Positions 27,397 through 36,559 of a stretch of 64,000 bases of DNA are shown here, piece by piece. This DNA is from Candidatus Thiobius zoothamnicola (GTDB lineage Bacteria > Pseudomonadota > Gammaproteobacteria > Chromatiales > Chromatiaceae). The position numbers were made by a program, and so were the translations under genes. The notes below the pieces were generated by a model that was not told the DNA's origin, ran no database searches, and saw only the letters and a list, made by a program, of their open reading frames with translations. The stretch is from the NCBI GenBank assembly GCA_030826945.1, contig JAPQLC010000012.1:1-64000 (forward strand). Direction: 5' to 3'. Within the stretch, counting starts at the first letter, position 1. Each line of letters begins with the position of its first letter.

Positions 27397-28692
27397 GTGA
27401 AATTTAAAGCTCATATTGATAAATTGGCATTGGTTCTGACGGTTATTTCAACCGTCACAATCACTACCACAGTTCAGGCTACTGACACCATCAAAGTCGG
27501 TATTCTGCATTCCCTGTCCGGCACCATGGCAATTTCTGAAACGACGCTGAAAGACACCATGTTGATGCTTATTGCGGAGCAAAATAAAAAAGGCGGCCTG
27601 CTGGGCAAAAAGCTGGAGCCTGTGGTGGTTGACCCAGCCTCCAACTGGCCCTTATTCGCGGAAAAAACGCGTGAGTTGGTCTCCAACCATGGCGTGGCAG
27701 CCATCTTCGGTTGTTGGACGTCCGTATCACGCAAATCCGTCCTACCCGTCGTGGAGGAACTGAAAACACCGCTGTTCTATCCCGTGCAATATGAAGGAGA
27801 AGAATCCTCCAAATATGTGTATTACACCGGGGCGGCGCCTAACCAACAAGCCATTCCAGCCGTTGATTATCTGATGGGGCAAGGCATCAAACGCTGGGTG
27901 TTGGCCGGTACCGATTATGTCTACCCACGCACCACCAACAAAATTCTGGCAGCCTATCTGAAGAGTAAAGGGGTTGCGGCAAACGACATCATGATTAACT
28001 ACACGCCATTCGGTCACGCAGACTGGCAATCGATTGTTTCCAACATCAAGAAGTTTGGCGCAGCAGGCAAAAAAACGGCCGTGGTTTCAACCATCAATGG
28101 CGACGCCAATGTGCCTTTCTACAAAGAATTGGGTAATCAAGATGTGTCAGCGGAAGATATACCCGTCGTGGCCTTCTCTGTCGGCGAAGAAGAATTATCC
28201 GGTATTGATACCAAACCATTGGTCGGCCACTTAGCGGCCTGGAACTACTTCATGAGCGTAGATGCAGAAGCCAATGAAGCATTTATCGAAGCTTGGCATG
28301 ACTTCATCCAAAGCGAGGAACGCGTCACCAACGATCCGATGGAGGCGCACTATATTGGTTTTAATATGTGGATCGAAGCCGTTAAAAAGGCCGGAACGAC
28401 TGACTCAGAAGCCGTATCCGAAGCGATTATCGGCGTCACCACGCCCAATTTATCCGGCGGTGTCTCCGCTATGATGCCGAATCACCATATCACCAAGCCG
28501 GTACTGATCGGTGAAATTCAGGATGATGGCCAATTCGAGATTGTGCACCAAACCAATGGTTTGGTGGTTGGCGACGCTTGGTCTGACTATCTACCCGGTT
28601 CAAAACACTTGATTGCGGACTGGCGCGCACCTCTGTCTTGCGGCAATTACCATGTTAAAACGGCTAAGTGCTCGGGTCAGAACGCTCAATAA
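27397..28692 (+). CDS. UrtA-like ABC transporter substrate-binding protein
   Basis: The product is 431 residues from GTG 27397 with AGGAGAG upstream. A signal peptide (LALVLTVISTVTITTTVQA) precedes a type I periplasmic binding fold. Family features are VGILHSLSGTMAISETTLKD, FGCWTSVSRKSVLPV and PLFYPVQYEGEE, the urea/short-amide binding signature of UrtA and AmiC/FmdD. No permease or ATPase of the Urt type is adjacent. It may serve a distant transporter or act as a sensor protein. A terminator follows. Confidence 0.82.
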   Translation: MKFKAHIDKLALVLTVISTVTITTTVQATDTIKVGILHSLSGTMAISETTLKDTMLMLIAEQNKKGGLLGKKLEPVVVDPASNWPLFAEKTRELVSNHGVAAIFGCWTSVSRKSVLPVVEELKTPLFYPVQYEGEESSKYVYYTGAAPNQQAIPAVDYLMGQGIKRWVLAGTDYVYPRTTNKILAAYLKSKGVAANDIMINYTPFGHADWQSIVSNIKKFGAAGKKTAVVSTINGDANVPFYKELGNQDVSAEDIPVVAFSVGEEELSGIDTKPLVGHLAAWNYFMSVDAEANEAFIEAWHDFIQSEERVTNDPMEAHYIGFNMWIEAVKKAGTTDSEAVSEAIIGVTTPNLSGGVSAMMPNHHITKPVLIGEIQDDGQFEIVHQTNGLVVGDAWSDYLPGSKHLIADWRAPLSCGNYHVKTAKCSGQNAQ

Positions 28693-28723
28693 ACCGGCGG
28701 TTCAGACTTCGCGAAATATCCTC

Positions 28724-28754
28724 AAGAGGCTGCGCTTTGCAGCTTCTTGCTTTT
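28724..28754 (+). terminator. Rho-independent terminator after urtA-like gene
   Basis: AAGAGGCTGC-GCTTT-GCAGCTTCTT forms a 10-pair stem with one G-U pair, followed by GCTTTT. It lies 31 bases after the stop codon. Confidence 0.7.
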
Positions 28755-28773
28755 AACCAGCCATTAACATTTG

Positions 28774-28880
28774 CTCAGGTAAATGGGAGACAAGGCGAAA
28801 ATAACCGAGAAAGCGCCGTTTATCGGACATCAATGCGCATTTTGAGATTATTCTTAACGCCCTATCATGCCACCTGTTAA
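28774..28880. repeat. Hairpin element B (related in design to element A)
   Basis: This is a non-coding palindromic unit. CAGGTAAATGGGAGACAAGGCG on the left mirrors, on the other strand, CAGGTGGCATGATAGGGCG at the right end. Inner arms GGCGAAAATAACCGAGAAAG and GCGCATTTTGAGATTATTCT (then TAACGCC) are imperfect inverted repeats. Element A (13476-13637) shows the same GACAAGGCG ... AACGC frame. It is probably a short mobile or structural repeat. Confidence 0.45.
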
Positions 28881-29000
28881 AGCCAATTCCGCAATACGCA
28901 AAACAGATGTCATTGCAACACCATCGTCGCCAGCATCTGGTTTTTCTTACGCCTTCAGCTTCTGTATCATCCGGGCTATTTGTCACCCCGGGACCCCTTT

Positions 29001-29675
29001 ATGCCCCTCGCTATTTTCGACTTGGATAATACCTTACTCAGCGGCGACTCCGATTATCTATGGGGACTTTATCTGTGTGAACAAGGCATTGTGGACAGAG
29101 CGGATTACGAAGCCAAGAACCACCAGTTCTACGAAGATTACCGGAATGGTGCCTTGGATATTCAGGCTTTCCACCGCTTTTCCATGCAGCCATTAGCGCG
29201 TCATTCCATGCAGGATTTACTGCAATGGCGCAACCATTTCATGAGCGACAAAATCCATCCGCTGATTACCCGGGCGGCACTGGATTTGGTGAATGGCCAC
29301 CGTCAAGCAGGCGATACCTTGATGATCATCACGGCCACAAACCATTTCGTCACCCAACCCATTGCGGAATACTTTGGGATCAGCCACCTGATCGCCACAA
29401 TGCCGGAAGAAATGCATGGGCGATTCACGGGCCGGGTCAGCGGCATGCCCAGTTTCCGCGAAGGCAAGGTGACCCGTTTGCAAGACTGGCTGGCAGCATC
29501 CCATGAATCATTAAGCAACGCTTACTTTTATAGTGACTCGCACAATGATCTGCCCTTACTGAATCTGGTTGATAATCCTTACGCGGTTGATCCGGATGAT
29601 CAATTACGAGTACATGCCCAGTCTGCCGGATGGCCGATTATTTCACTACGTAATAATGCTGGCACAACCGCATAA
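29001..29675 (+). CDS. HAD-IB family phosphatase (SerB-like)
   Basis: The product is 224 residues from ATG 29001. It is a HAD-IB hydrolase: motif I IFDLDNTLLSGDSD, motif II TATN, motif III around REGKVTRL, motif IV YFYSDSHNDLPLL. The closest characterised relatives are phosphoserine phosphatase-like and histidinol-phosphatase-like enzymes of about this size; the true substrate is unknown. Its 3' end overlaps the permease gene by 20 bases, suggesting an operon with the importer. Confidence 0.82.
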   Translation: MPLAIFDLDNTLLSGDSDYLWGLYLCEQGIVDRADYEAKNHQFYEDYRNGALDIQAFHRFSMQPLARHSMQDLLQWRNHFMSDKIHPLITRAALDLVNGHRQAGDTLMIITATNHFVTQPIAEYFGISHLIATMPEEMHGRFTGRVSGMPSFREGKVTRLQDWLAASHESLSNAYFYSDSHNDLPLLNLVDNPYAVDPDDQLRVHAQSAGWPIISLRNNAGTTA

Positions 29676-30645
29676 TCCACACAAACGCCAACTCTTGTTT
29701 GGCGGTTTGCTGGTCAGCCTATTGAGCCTGTGCGCCGCGCTGTTGATCGGCAGCGTTGAGATACCGCTGCTGAACGTCATACAGCACCTTTTCACCGATG
29801 ATGGCAGCATTCACGATCAGATTATTGATCAACTCCGTTTACCGCGCAGTCTTTCCGCTTTTGCGGTCGGCGGCCTGCTGGCACTGGCTGGATGCCTGAT
29901 GCAGGTGTTGTTGCGTAATCCACTTGGCGACCCTTATATACTGGGCATTTCTGGCGGTGCCTCTTTCGCCGTATTGGTTGGCATGCTGTTGAATATCGCC
30001 AGCATATGGGTGACGCCATTAGCTTTCATCGGTGCCATTTGCAGTATGCTGGTGGTATTCGCCATAGGACAAGGCACATCTTCTCAGACGGACAAATTGC
30101 TGTTGACCGGCATCATCATCGCGGCGGGTTGGTCTGCCGCCATCAGCCTGACGCTCAGCATCGCCCCACCAATGCAATTGCCTGGCATGCTGTTCTGGCT
30201 GATGGGTGACCTCAGCCATGCATTATCCCCTTACCCAGCCCTGCTCGTTCTATGCGCAGGTTTGGCAACCGCATTATGGTTGGCTCCCAAACTCAACCTG
30301 GCGGCATTTGGTTTGGAGCATGCTGCTTCCTTGGGCATCCAACCTCATCAATTACGGTTACAAATCTATTTTCTCACCTCCCTATTGACCGCTGCCGCCG
30401 TCAGCATTGCGGGTGCCATTGGCTTCATCGGACTGATCACGCCTCATCTGGTGCGCCTGCTCGGCGGTCAGGATCATCGGATCCTACTGCCGGTCGCCAC
30501 CCTGCTGGGCGGCAGCCTGCTGACCTTGGCGGATACCGCCGCGCGTACCCTCATCGCACCAATGCAACTGCCCGTTGGAGTGCTCACCGCAATCCTGGGC
30601 GTGCCGATATTTCTCTGGCTGTTACACCGGCAACCGAACAGATGA
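29656..30645 (+). CDS. FecCD-family ABC importer permease (cobalamin/iron type)
   Basis: The product is 329 residues from ATG 29656. It is a ten-helix FecCD/BtuC permease with RLPRSLSAFAVGGLLALAG, LRNPLGDPYILGISGGASFA (coupling to ATPase) and GFIGLITPHLVRLLGG. It forms the membrane channel of a type II importer for vitamin B12 or iron-siderophore. The ATPase gene overlaps by 4 bases (ATGA). No substrate-binding protein or TonB receptor gene is next to it. Confidence 0.9.
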   Translation: MLAQPHNPHKRQLLFGGLLVSLLSLCAALLIGSVEIPLLNVIQHLFTDDGSIHDQIIDQLRLPRSLSAFAVGGLLALAGCLMQVLLRNPLGDPYILGISGGASFAVLVGMLLNIASIWVTPLAFIGAICSMLVVFAIGQGTSSQTDKLLLTGIIIAAGWSAAISLTLSIAPPMQLPGMLFWLMGDLSHALSPYPALLVLCAGLATALWLAPKLNLAAFGLEHAASLGIQPHQLRLQIYFLTSLLTAAAVSIAGAIGFIGLITPHLVRLLGGQDHRILLPVATLLGGSLLTLADTAARTLIAPMQLPVGVLTAILGVPIFLWLLHRQPNR

Positions 30646-31421
30646 CATCTTTATTGTATTGCCGACAACTCAGCTTGCAGATGGATCAGCGCCAACTGAT
30701 TAAGTCGCTGCATCTACGCGTCAAGACTAATGAATGTTGGGTGATTTTGGGACCTAATGGCGTCGGCAAAACGCAATTACTTTATCGGCTGAGTGGCTTG
30801 AAACAAAGTCATCCGGCAGATGCCATTCAACTGTTGCAACGTCCTTTATCAGAATATCCCGCCAGACGACGCGCCCAATTGATCGGTCTGGTCATGCAAC
30901 AACACCAGACTGGCCTTCAACACACCGTATTGGATATGGTGTTAAACGGCTACTACCCGCACCAGACGAGTTATTTCTGGGACCATCAGGAAACTATCGC
31001 CAAAGCACAGGAGATGCTCGAATTCGTCGGCATTGATCAGCTTGCCGGACAATCATTAACGCAAATTTCAGGCGGTGAACGAAGACGCGCCGAGATCGCC
31101 CGGTTACTGATGCAGAATCCTAAATTGGCGATGCTTGATGAGCCGCTGAACCATTTGGACATCGGCCAACAGATTCACATACTGCGTTTATTAAAACACC
31201 GTTTCGTGAATGAACAACGCGCTTTAATCCTGGTGCTGCATGACTTGAACCTGGCGCGCCAGGTCGCCACGCATTGCCTCTTGTTATTTGATGATGGAAA
31301 TTGGCTGGCTGGATCGGTTGAAACCATAGCGACGCGCGATAACTTCAGCCAATTGATGGGATACGACTTGGTTGAGTACGCCACCCAGGATGGTGCCTAC
31401 TTAAGTGTCGGCAAACTCTGA
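30642..31421 (+). CDS. ABC importer ATPase (BtuD/FecE-like)
   Basis: The product is 259 residues from ATG 30642. Walker A is ILGPNGVGKTQLLYRL, the signature motif ISGGERRRAEIA, Walker B LAMLDEPLNHLD, and the switch His is in LVLHDLN. It powers uptake with the FecCD permease. Motif spacing and the BtuD-like MDQ start favour a cobalamin or haem/iron importer. It is convergent with pntB, with a terminator hairpin between them. Confidence 0.9.
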   Translation: MTSLLYCRQLSLQMDQRQLIKSLHLRVKTNECWVILGPNGVGKTQLLYRLSGLKQSHPADAIQLLQRPLSEYPARRRAQLIGLVMQQHQTGLQHTVLDMVLNGYYPHQTSYFWDHQETIAKAQEMLEFVGIDQLAGQSLTQISGGERRRAEIARLLMQNPKLAMLDEPLNHLDIGQQIHILRLLKHRFVNEQRALILVLHDLNLARQVATHCLLLFDDGNWLAGSVETIATRDNFSQLMGYDLVEYATQDGAYLSVGKL

Positions 31422-31434
31422 TCAGCGTCATCAC

Positions 31435-31480
31435 AAAAACGGCGGCATCAATCCGCATGGTAAATGGGTTGATACCGCCG
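31435..31480 (-). terminator. Terminator after pntB
   Basis: On the minus strand CGGCGGTATCAACCC and GGATTGATGCCGCCG pair almost fully around an 11-base loop, followed by TTTTT. It also separates the convergent ABC ATPase gene. Confidence 0.75.
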
Positions 31481-31511
31481 CAACAGCGTGATCGACTTGA
31501 ATACGTGTTAT

Positions 31512-32915
31512 CTAATGACCACCGCCTTTCAAAGCCGTCACCATCTTTTCGATCGTCTCTTTGGCATCTCCAAAGATCAGCGATGTATTGTCTTGATAGA
31601 ATAAAAGATTATCCACCCCGGAGTAGCCTGGACGCATGGAGCGTTTAAGGAAATAAACCTGACGTGCCTTTCCTGCCTCAATAATCGGCATACCATAGAT
31701 CGGACTGGAACTATCTTCTTTCGCCGCCGGATTAACCACATCATTCGCGCCAACCACAAGGGCGACATCGGTTGACGGGAACTCGGAATTGATTTCATCC
31801 ATTTCCAAAACATTTTCATAGGGAATATCCGCTTCAGCCAACAAGACATTCATATGTCCAGGCATCCGCCCAGCCACCGGATGAATCGCGAATTTCATTT
31901 CCACACCGCGCGCTTCCAACAACTCCATCATCTCTTTCAAGGCATGTTGTGCCTGAGCGACCGCCATACCGTAACCCGGTATGATGATGACCCGGTTCGC
32001 GTCCTCCATCCAGTAGATGGCGTCTTCAACCGCCGCCGATTTGACGCCTTTTTCAGCAGCGACAGCACCAGCACTGCTTTCACCACCGCCCGATTCAGAA
32101 CCGAAGCCGCCGAACACCACATTGATGATTGAACGATTCATCGCCTTACACATGATGAAGGACAGAATCGCGCCCGAAAAACCGACCAATGCGCCAACAA
32201 TGATCAACAGGTTATTACCCAAAGTAAAACCCGTCGCCGCCGCCGCCCAGCCGGAATAGCTGTTCAACATGGAGATGATGACCGGCATATCAGCGCCGCC
32301 AATCGGGATAATCAAGGTCAAACCCAAAATGAACGCCAATAAGGTCATCAGAACCAACGACCAGATCGCACCTGTCAAGGCAAAGTGAACTGCCAACAAC
32401 ACCGTTGCTATGGCGATCAAGGCATTCAACGTATGTTGGCCGGTGAAGCGCACTGGCTGACCGGAAATCAAACCCTGCAATTTACCAAACGCCACGACTG
32501 AGCCGGTGAAAGTGATGGCACCAATCACAATGCCAGCGGATAATTCGCCCATCAAAACCGCATTCAATGTATCTGAAGCGGCGCGGTTAATGAAGGTGCC
32601 AATCGCCACCAGCACAGCCGCCATGCCGACAAAACTGTGCAGCGCCGCGACTAATTGGGGCATATCCGTCATCGCCACCCGGGAAGCCAGCACAGCACCA
32701 ATAAAGCCGCCCGCCACGATACCGGCAATAATAAAGCCATATGACTGAACCTCACCACCTGACAAGGTCGCCAATACCGCCAGCACCATACCGGCCATAC
32801 CATAATAATTGCCACGGCGCGCCGAAGATGGATGCGTCAGCCCTTTAAGCGCGAAAATGAACAAAACCGCCGATACTAAATAAGCAATCGCCTGAGTATT
32901 TGCTGAAATCTCCAT
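31512..32915 (-). CDS. pntB: NAD(P) transhydrogenase beta subunit
   Basis: The product is 467 residues: about nine membrane helices (domain II) and then the NADP(H)-binding domain III, with the GYGMAVAQAQHALKEM loop and VALVVGANDVVNPAA. It couples proton entry to hydride transfer from NADH to NADP+, supplying NADPH. It follows the small alpha-2 subunit gene after 9 bases. Its placement behind dsr suits NADPH supply for CO2 fixation; DsrL supplies the pyridine-nucleotide link. The split-alpha arrangement is common in proteobacteria. Confidence 0.95.
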   Translation of the reverse strand: MEISANTQAIAYLVSAVLFIFALKGLTHPSSARRGNYYGMAGMVLAVLATLSGGEVQSYGFIIAGIVAGGFIGAVLASRVAMTDMPQLVAALHSFVGMAAVLVAIGTFINRAASDTLNAVLMGELSAGIVIGAITFTGSVVAFGKLQGLISGQPVRFTGQHTLNALIAIATVLLAVHFALTGAIWSLVLMTLLAFILGLTLIIPIGGADMPVIISMLNSYSGWAAAATGFTLGNNLLIIVGALVGFSGAILSFIMCKAMNRSIINVVFGGFGSESGGGESSAGAVAAEKGVKSAAVEDAIYWMEDANRVIIIPGYGMAVAQAQHALKEMMELLEARGVEMKFAIHPVAGRMPGHMNVLLAEADIPYENVLEMDEINSEFPSTDVALVVGANDVVNPAAKEDSSSPIYGMPIIEAGKARQVYFLKRSMRPGYSGVDNLLFYQDNTSLIFGDAKETIEKMVTALKGGGH

Positions 32916-32924
32916 GAGTGTTCC

Positions 32925-33212
32925 TTATCTCTTTTTCTTTTTAAACATCGACAACATGCGATTGGTGACTAAAAAACCACCAAACACATTAATGGACGCT
33001 AACAACACCGCGAAAAAACCAATGATCTCAGCCGTAAAACTGGCTTCCTGCAAACCCGTCACCAGCAAGGCGCCAACAATGACGATACCTGATATCGCAT
33101 TCGTTAAAGCAACCAGCGGCGTATGCAAGGAAGGCGTAACGCCCCAGATCACCCAATAACCAATAAAACAAGCCAACACAAAAACATATAATGCAATCAG
33201 AGTTTCCGGCAT
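32925..33212 (-). CDS. NAD(P) transhydrogenase alpha-2 subunit (membrane part)
   Basis: The product is 95 residues with three membrane helices, matching the C-terminal membrane domain of PntA ([34 protein letters not shown] is the conserved region, starting near residue 9). Its Gly- and Ser-rich helices line the proton channel with PntB. It lies between the soluble alpha-1 gene and pntB. It is sometimes named pntAB or pntA2. Confidence 0.92.
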   Translation of the reverse strand: MPETLIALYVFVLACFIGYWVIWGVTPSLHTPLVALTNAISGIVIVGALLVTGLQEASFTAEIIGFFAVLLASINVFGGFLVTNRMLSMFKKKKR

Positions 33213-33238
33213 AACGGCTCTCCTTTAATCTTCATCTC

Positions 33239-34345
33239 TTATTTTTCAGCAACCGGTTTGACTTGAGCGGCAGCAGTGATTTCATCCGCATCCAAATCCT
33301 TCAGCACCAAACCCTCTTCACCCGGCTCAAGCATAATATCCAACAGATTAGCCACATTCTTAGCGTAGAATGCACTGGCGTCCGTCGGCATCATCGCCGG
33401 GTAATTGGTATGCCCAACCAACAAGACGCCATGCGCTTCAGCCACTTGATCCGGCTTGGATAAGCGACAATTGCCGCCACTGCCGGCCGCCATATCAACA
33501 ATCACCGAACCTTCACGCAGGTTTTGCACCACCTCTTCGGTCACCAGTTCAGGTGCTTCCCGGCATGGAATCTGCGCTGTTGTGATGATCACATGCGCCT
33601 TGCTTAATTCTTCAACCAACATCCGCTGTTGTTTGGCCTTGCCTTCATCAGACAGCTCTTTCGCATAACCGCCCTCGCCAGAACCGCTTTCGCCAATATC
33701 CAGCTCAATCGCTTTCGCGCCCAAGGACTCAATCTGTTCTTTGGTTTCGGGACGAATATCATAAGCGTAAACATCCGCGCCTAAACGCCGCGCCGTGGCG
33801 ATCGCCTGCAACCCGGCAACACCGACCCCCAGAATCACCACTTTCGCCGGTTTGGCCGAACCGGCTGAAGTCATCATCAAAGGCAGGAAACGCCCATAAT
33901 GCCCAGCCGCTTCCAGCACTGCGCGATAACCTGCAATATTGGCCTGGGATGACAACACATCCATGGATTGGGCGCGGGAAATGCGTGGCACACGCTCTAA
34001 GGCGATGACTTTGATATCGCGTGCTTGCATGGCTGCAATACTGTCATCTTCGCCGCAACTCTCAACCTGGCCAATATAGACAGCACCAGCGGACATTTTG
34101 GCGATTTCATCCAACGAAGGCTTACGGACTTTGGCGATCACATCGCACGCTAAAACCGTCTCTACATCGGCAATGTCTGCGCCAGCGTCAACATAGGCCG
34201 CATCATTAAAATGCGCCGCCTCGCCAGCACCGCTTTGCACCATCACCTGTAGACCTTTTTTCACCAGGGTTTTGACCACATCGGGCGTGATCGCCACTCG
34301 TGTCTCACCAGCCTTGGTCTCTTTGATTACCCCGAGTTTCATCAT
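33239..34345 (-). CDS. pntA: NAD(P) transhydrogenase alpha-1 subunit (NAD-binding part)
   Basis: The product is 368 residues, the soluble domain I: AlaDH/PNT N-terminal (LGVIKETKAGETRVAITPD) and C-terminal NAD-binding domain (VVILGVGVAGLQAIATARRL). It binds NAD(H) and passes hydride to domain III of PntB. The separate gene lacks the membrane part, which alpha-2 supplies. It is first in the pnt operon. A terminator between it and dsrP (34518-34550) separates pnt from the dsr transcript, though read-through is possible. Confidence 0.95.
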   Translation of the reverse strand: MMKLGVIKETKAGETRVAITPDVVKTLVKKGLQVMVQSGAGEAAHFNDAAYVDAGADIADVETVLACDVIAKVRKPSLDEIAKMSAGAVYIGQVESCGEDDSIAAMQARDIKVIALERVPRISRAQSMDVLSSQANIAGYRAVLEAAGHYGRFLPLMMTSAGSAKPAKVVILGVGVAGLQAIATARRLGADVYAYDIRPETKEQIESLGAKAIELDIGESGSGEGGYAKELSDEGKAKQQRMLVEELSKAHVIITTAQIPCREAPELVTEEVVQNLREGSVIVDMAAGSGGNCRLSKPDQVAEAHGVLLVGHTNYPAMMPTDASAFYAKNVANLLDIMLEPGEEGLVLKDLDADEITAAAQVKPVAEK

Positions 34346-34517
34346 ATTATTCTTAAATTGTGACTAAAATTTGGAATTTAACAGAACACGCATATTAACA
34401 GCCCATATAGACGTTGGGAAACTTGGTGCGCGAATTTACCGCTAACTCTATAAGCACCGCCAATACTATTACTTGAAACACTTCTGGTAAGTACGCACAC
34501 AGGCGAGAAAATACAAC

Positions 34518-34550
34518 AAAAAAGCGGCGCAAATAACATTGCGCCGCTTT
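34518..34550 (-). terminator. Terminator after dsrP
   Basis: On the minus strand AAAGCGGCGCAA and TTGCGCCGCTTT form a perfect 12-pair stem around a 6-base loop, followed by TTT. It ends the dsr transcript just past dsrP. Confidence 0.85.
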
Positions 34551-34575
34551 CTCAATGCATCAAATTTTCCAACGA

Positions 34576-35790
34576 TCAAGCATGGTGTGGATCAACCACC
34601 TCATCTGCCAATGACATCGGTAAGAACCGTAACAGCCTGATGCCTACAAAGGTAGCCAGCAATGCGATGGCGATACCGCCGATACCCAACAGGAACTCCG
34701 CCATTGAGGGTATATAACCAGCCGCCGCGCCATTCACGCCATCAAAGAAACCGGTTTCAATAATGGTTTTATCCGGGAACATCGCCATTGGAAAAGCTTG
34801 CCCCGCGATCACAATGACGTACATGGAGGCCAGTCCACCCAGAATCACCAACACGCTTGCGCCGATGACACCACCATGGCTTTTACCCAACGCCGGATGA
34901 AACAGGATGCCCATCGGCAGCAACATGCCACCAATCACGCTGGCCCAGAAAAGCTGGGTGTAAATACCACCATCACGCAAAATGAAGGCTTCGTAGGCAT
35001 GATTCTCCGTGCCATACAAGTTGGTCAGGTGATAAACCGCCGTGAAGTAAAAAACCGCCGCCACAAATACGCCCAACAGGTTTTTCAGGCGACCCATGAT
35101 TTTATCACCTAACACCCGGCCTTCCAGTTTGAAGGTGAACATCAGGACCAACAGGTAAACCGCCAAACCATACGCAAATGACATGACAATAAACATCGGT
35201 GCCATTAAAGCAGCATCATAGCCTTGACGCGCCACCAGGAAACCAAAAATAGAACCCGTGCCTGTGGTCAGAATCAAACGCCAGATGAAGGCAAAGAAGC
35301 CTGCCGCACGACTGTAGGGGTTCATCTTTCGTTCCATCATGGTGAACAAGTAAACCGCCACAATCGCCAGGAAACCAACATACAGATAGATATTCCAGGC
35401 GAAGATTGACTTGAAGTTATAGGTCGTCATCGCCACGATCAAACGCGATGGCTGCCCCAAATCCAACACCAACACCAACAGGCCGCCAACCAATAAGGTG
35501 ATCGCCAACAAGCCGGATAACCGACCCAGCGGCTTATACATTTTCTGCCCAAAAACAGAACCAATGGAGGCAACATTCAATGCGCCCGAGGCCGCCACGA
35601 TCAGAAAAATCGCAAAGACATGCGGCGTGCCCCAAACAACCTGGTTAGTCATGCCGGTCACCCAATGACCATTATGCTCCATATAAAGGGCGGAAAAGCC
35701 GGCGACAGCAATAACAGCGCCTAAAATGGCCAGCAGGCCCCAGTACTGTGGGCCGCTAATGCCCCACTCACGATAAAGTATCTTTTTCAT
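34576..35790 (-). CDS. dsrP: DsrP, integral membrane quinone oxidoreductase subunit
   Basis: The product is 404 residues of the NrfD/PsrC family with about ten membrane helices (starting GPQYWGLLAILGAVIAVAGF). With DsrO and DsrJ it forms the DsrJOP part of the membrane complex that exchanges electrons between quinone and periplasm or DsrC chemistry. It has no haem-binding motif of its own, as expected. It is the last gene of the dsr operon here, followed by a strong terminator. It lies 7 bases after dsrO. Confidence 0.93.
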   Translation of the reverse strand: MKKILYREWGISGPQYWGLLAILGAVIAVAGFSALYMEHNGHWVTGMTNQVVWGTPHVFAIFLIVAASGALNVASIGSVFGQKMYKPLGRLSGLLAITLLVGGLLVLVLDLGQPSRLIVAMTTYNFKSIFAWNIYLYVGFLAIVAVYLFTMMERKMNPYSRAAGFFAFIWRLILTTGTGSIFGFLVARQGYDAALMAPMFIVMSFAYGLAVYLLVLMFTFKLEGRVLGDKIMGRLKNLLGVFVAAVFYFTAVYHLTNLYGTENHAYEAFILRDGGIYTQLFWASVIGGMLLPMGILFHPALGKSHGGVIGASVLVILGGLASMYVIVIAGQAFPMAMFPDKTIIETGFFDGVNGAAAGYIPSMAEFLLGIGGIAIALLATFVGIRLLRFLPMSLADEVVDPHHA

Positions 35791-35797
35791 GATCGTT

Positions 35798-36556
35798 TTA
35801 GATTCCGCTATAACGAACGCCGGTATTGAGTTTCAGATCAGCCCGCAACTGTACGGTGGATTTTTCCGCCAGAGCCATGGAGATTTTGCTATCCGGATCT
35901 TTCAAATCACCGAACAGGATAGCTCCTTCAGAACAGGCATCCTGACATGCCGTGCTTTTTTCGCCATTGTCACGCCGATGCACGCACAAATTGCAACTTT
36001 CCACGCAACCTTTGCCACGCGGTGCAACCGTCGTCTTGGATTGCACATTTTCATGAATAAACGAGCGTGCCTTATAAGGGCACGCCATCATGCAATAACG
36101 GCAGCCGATACAGGTGTGCCGGTCCACCATCACGATACCGTCTTCACGGCGAAAGGAAGCACCAGTCGGACACACATCCACGCAAGGCGGGTGTTCGCAA
36201 TGCTGACACATCACCGGCATATCGGTTTGCTTGCCAGTCAGGTTATCCTGAACTTTAACTTTACGAATCCAACGCGGCTTTTGCTGTTCCCACAACGCAT
36301 CGCTCGCACCTTCCGGCTTGAGCAACTGATCAATGCCATTTTCCTGATCACAGGCCGCTACACAGTCGTTACACCCATCAGCGCATTTTGTCGTATCAAT
36401 CAACAGGCCATAGCGCACATCATCGGTCACTGGCTCAGCACGCGGAGCGGCTTGAGCGACGCTCTGCAGAAAAACACCTGGGGCGACAACTGTTGCGGCA
36501 GTCGCTTTAGCCGCGACAGAGACAAAATCGCGGCGTTTCTGATCAACCTTTTGCAT
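35798..36556 (-). CDS. dsrO: DsrO, periplasmic iron-sulfur protein
   Basis: The product is 252 residues. A twin-arginine signal (KRRDFVSVAAKATAATVVAP) shows Tat export with cofactors inserted. Four cysteine clusters follow: CADGCNDCVAACDQ, CQHCEHPPCVDVCPTG, CIGCRYCMMACPYK and CVESCNLCVHRRD, binding [4Fe-4S] centres as in other PsrB/NrfC-type subunits. It transfers electrons between DsrJ and DsrP. The start is three bases after the dsrJ stop. Confidence 0.94.
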   Translation of the reverse strand: MQKVDQKRRDFVSVAAKATAATVVAPGVFLQSVAQAAPRAEPVTDDVRYGLLIDTTKCADGCNDCVAACDQENGIDQLLKPEGASDALWEQQKPRWIRKVKVQDNLTGKQTDMPVMCQHCEHPPCVDVCPTGASFRREDGIVMVDRHTCIGCRYCMMACPYKARSFIHENVQSKTTVAPRGKGCVESCNLCVHRRDNGEKSTACQDACSEGAILFGDLKDPDSKISMALAEKSTVQLRADLKLNTGVRYSGI

Positions 36557-36559
36557 GGC

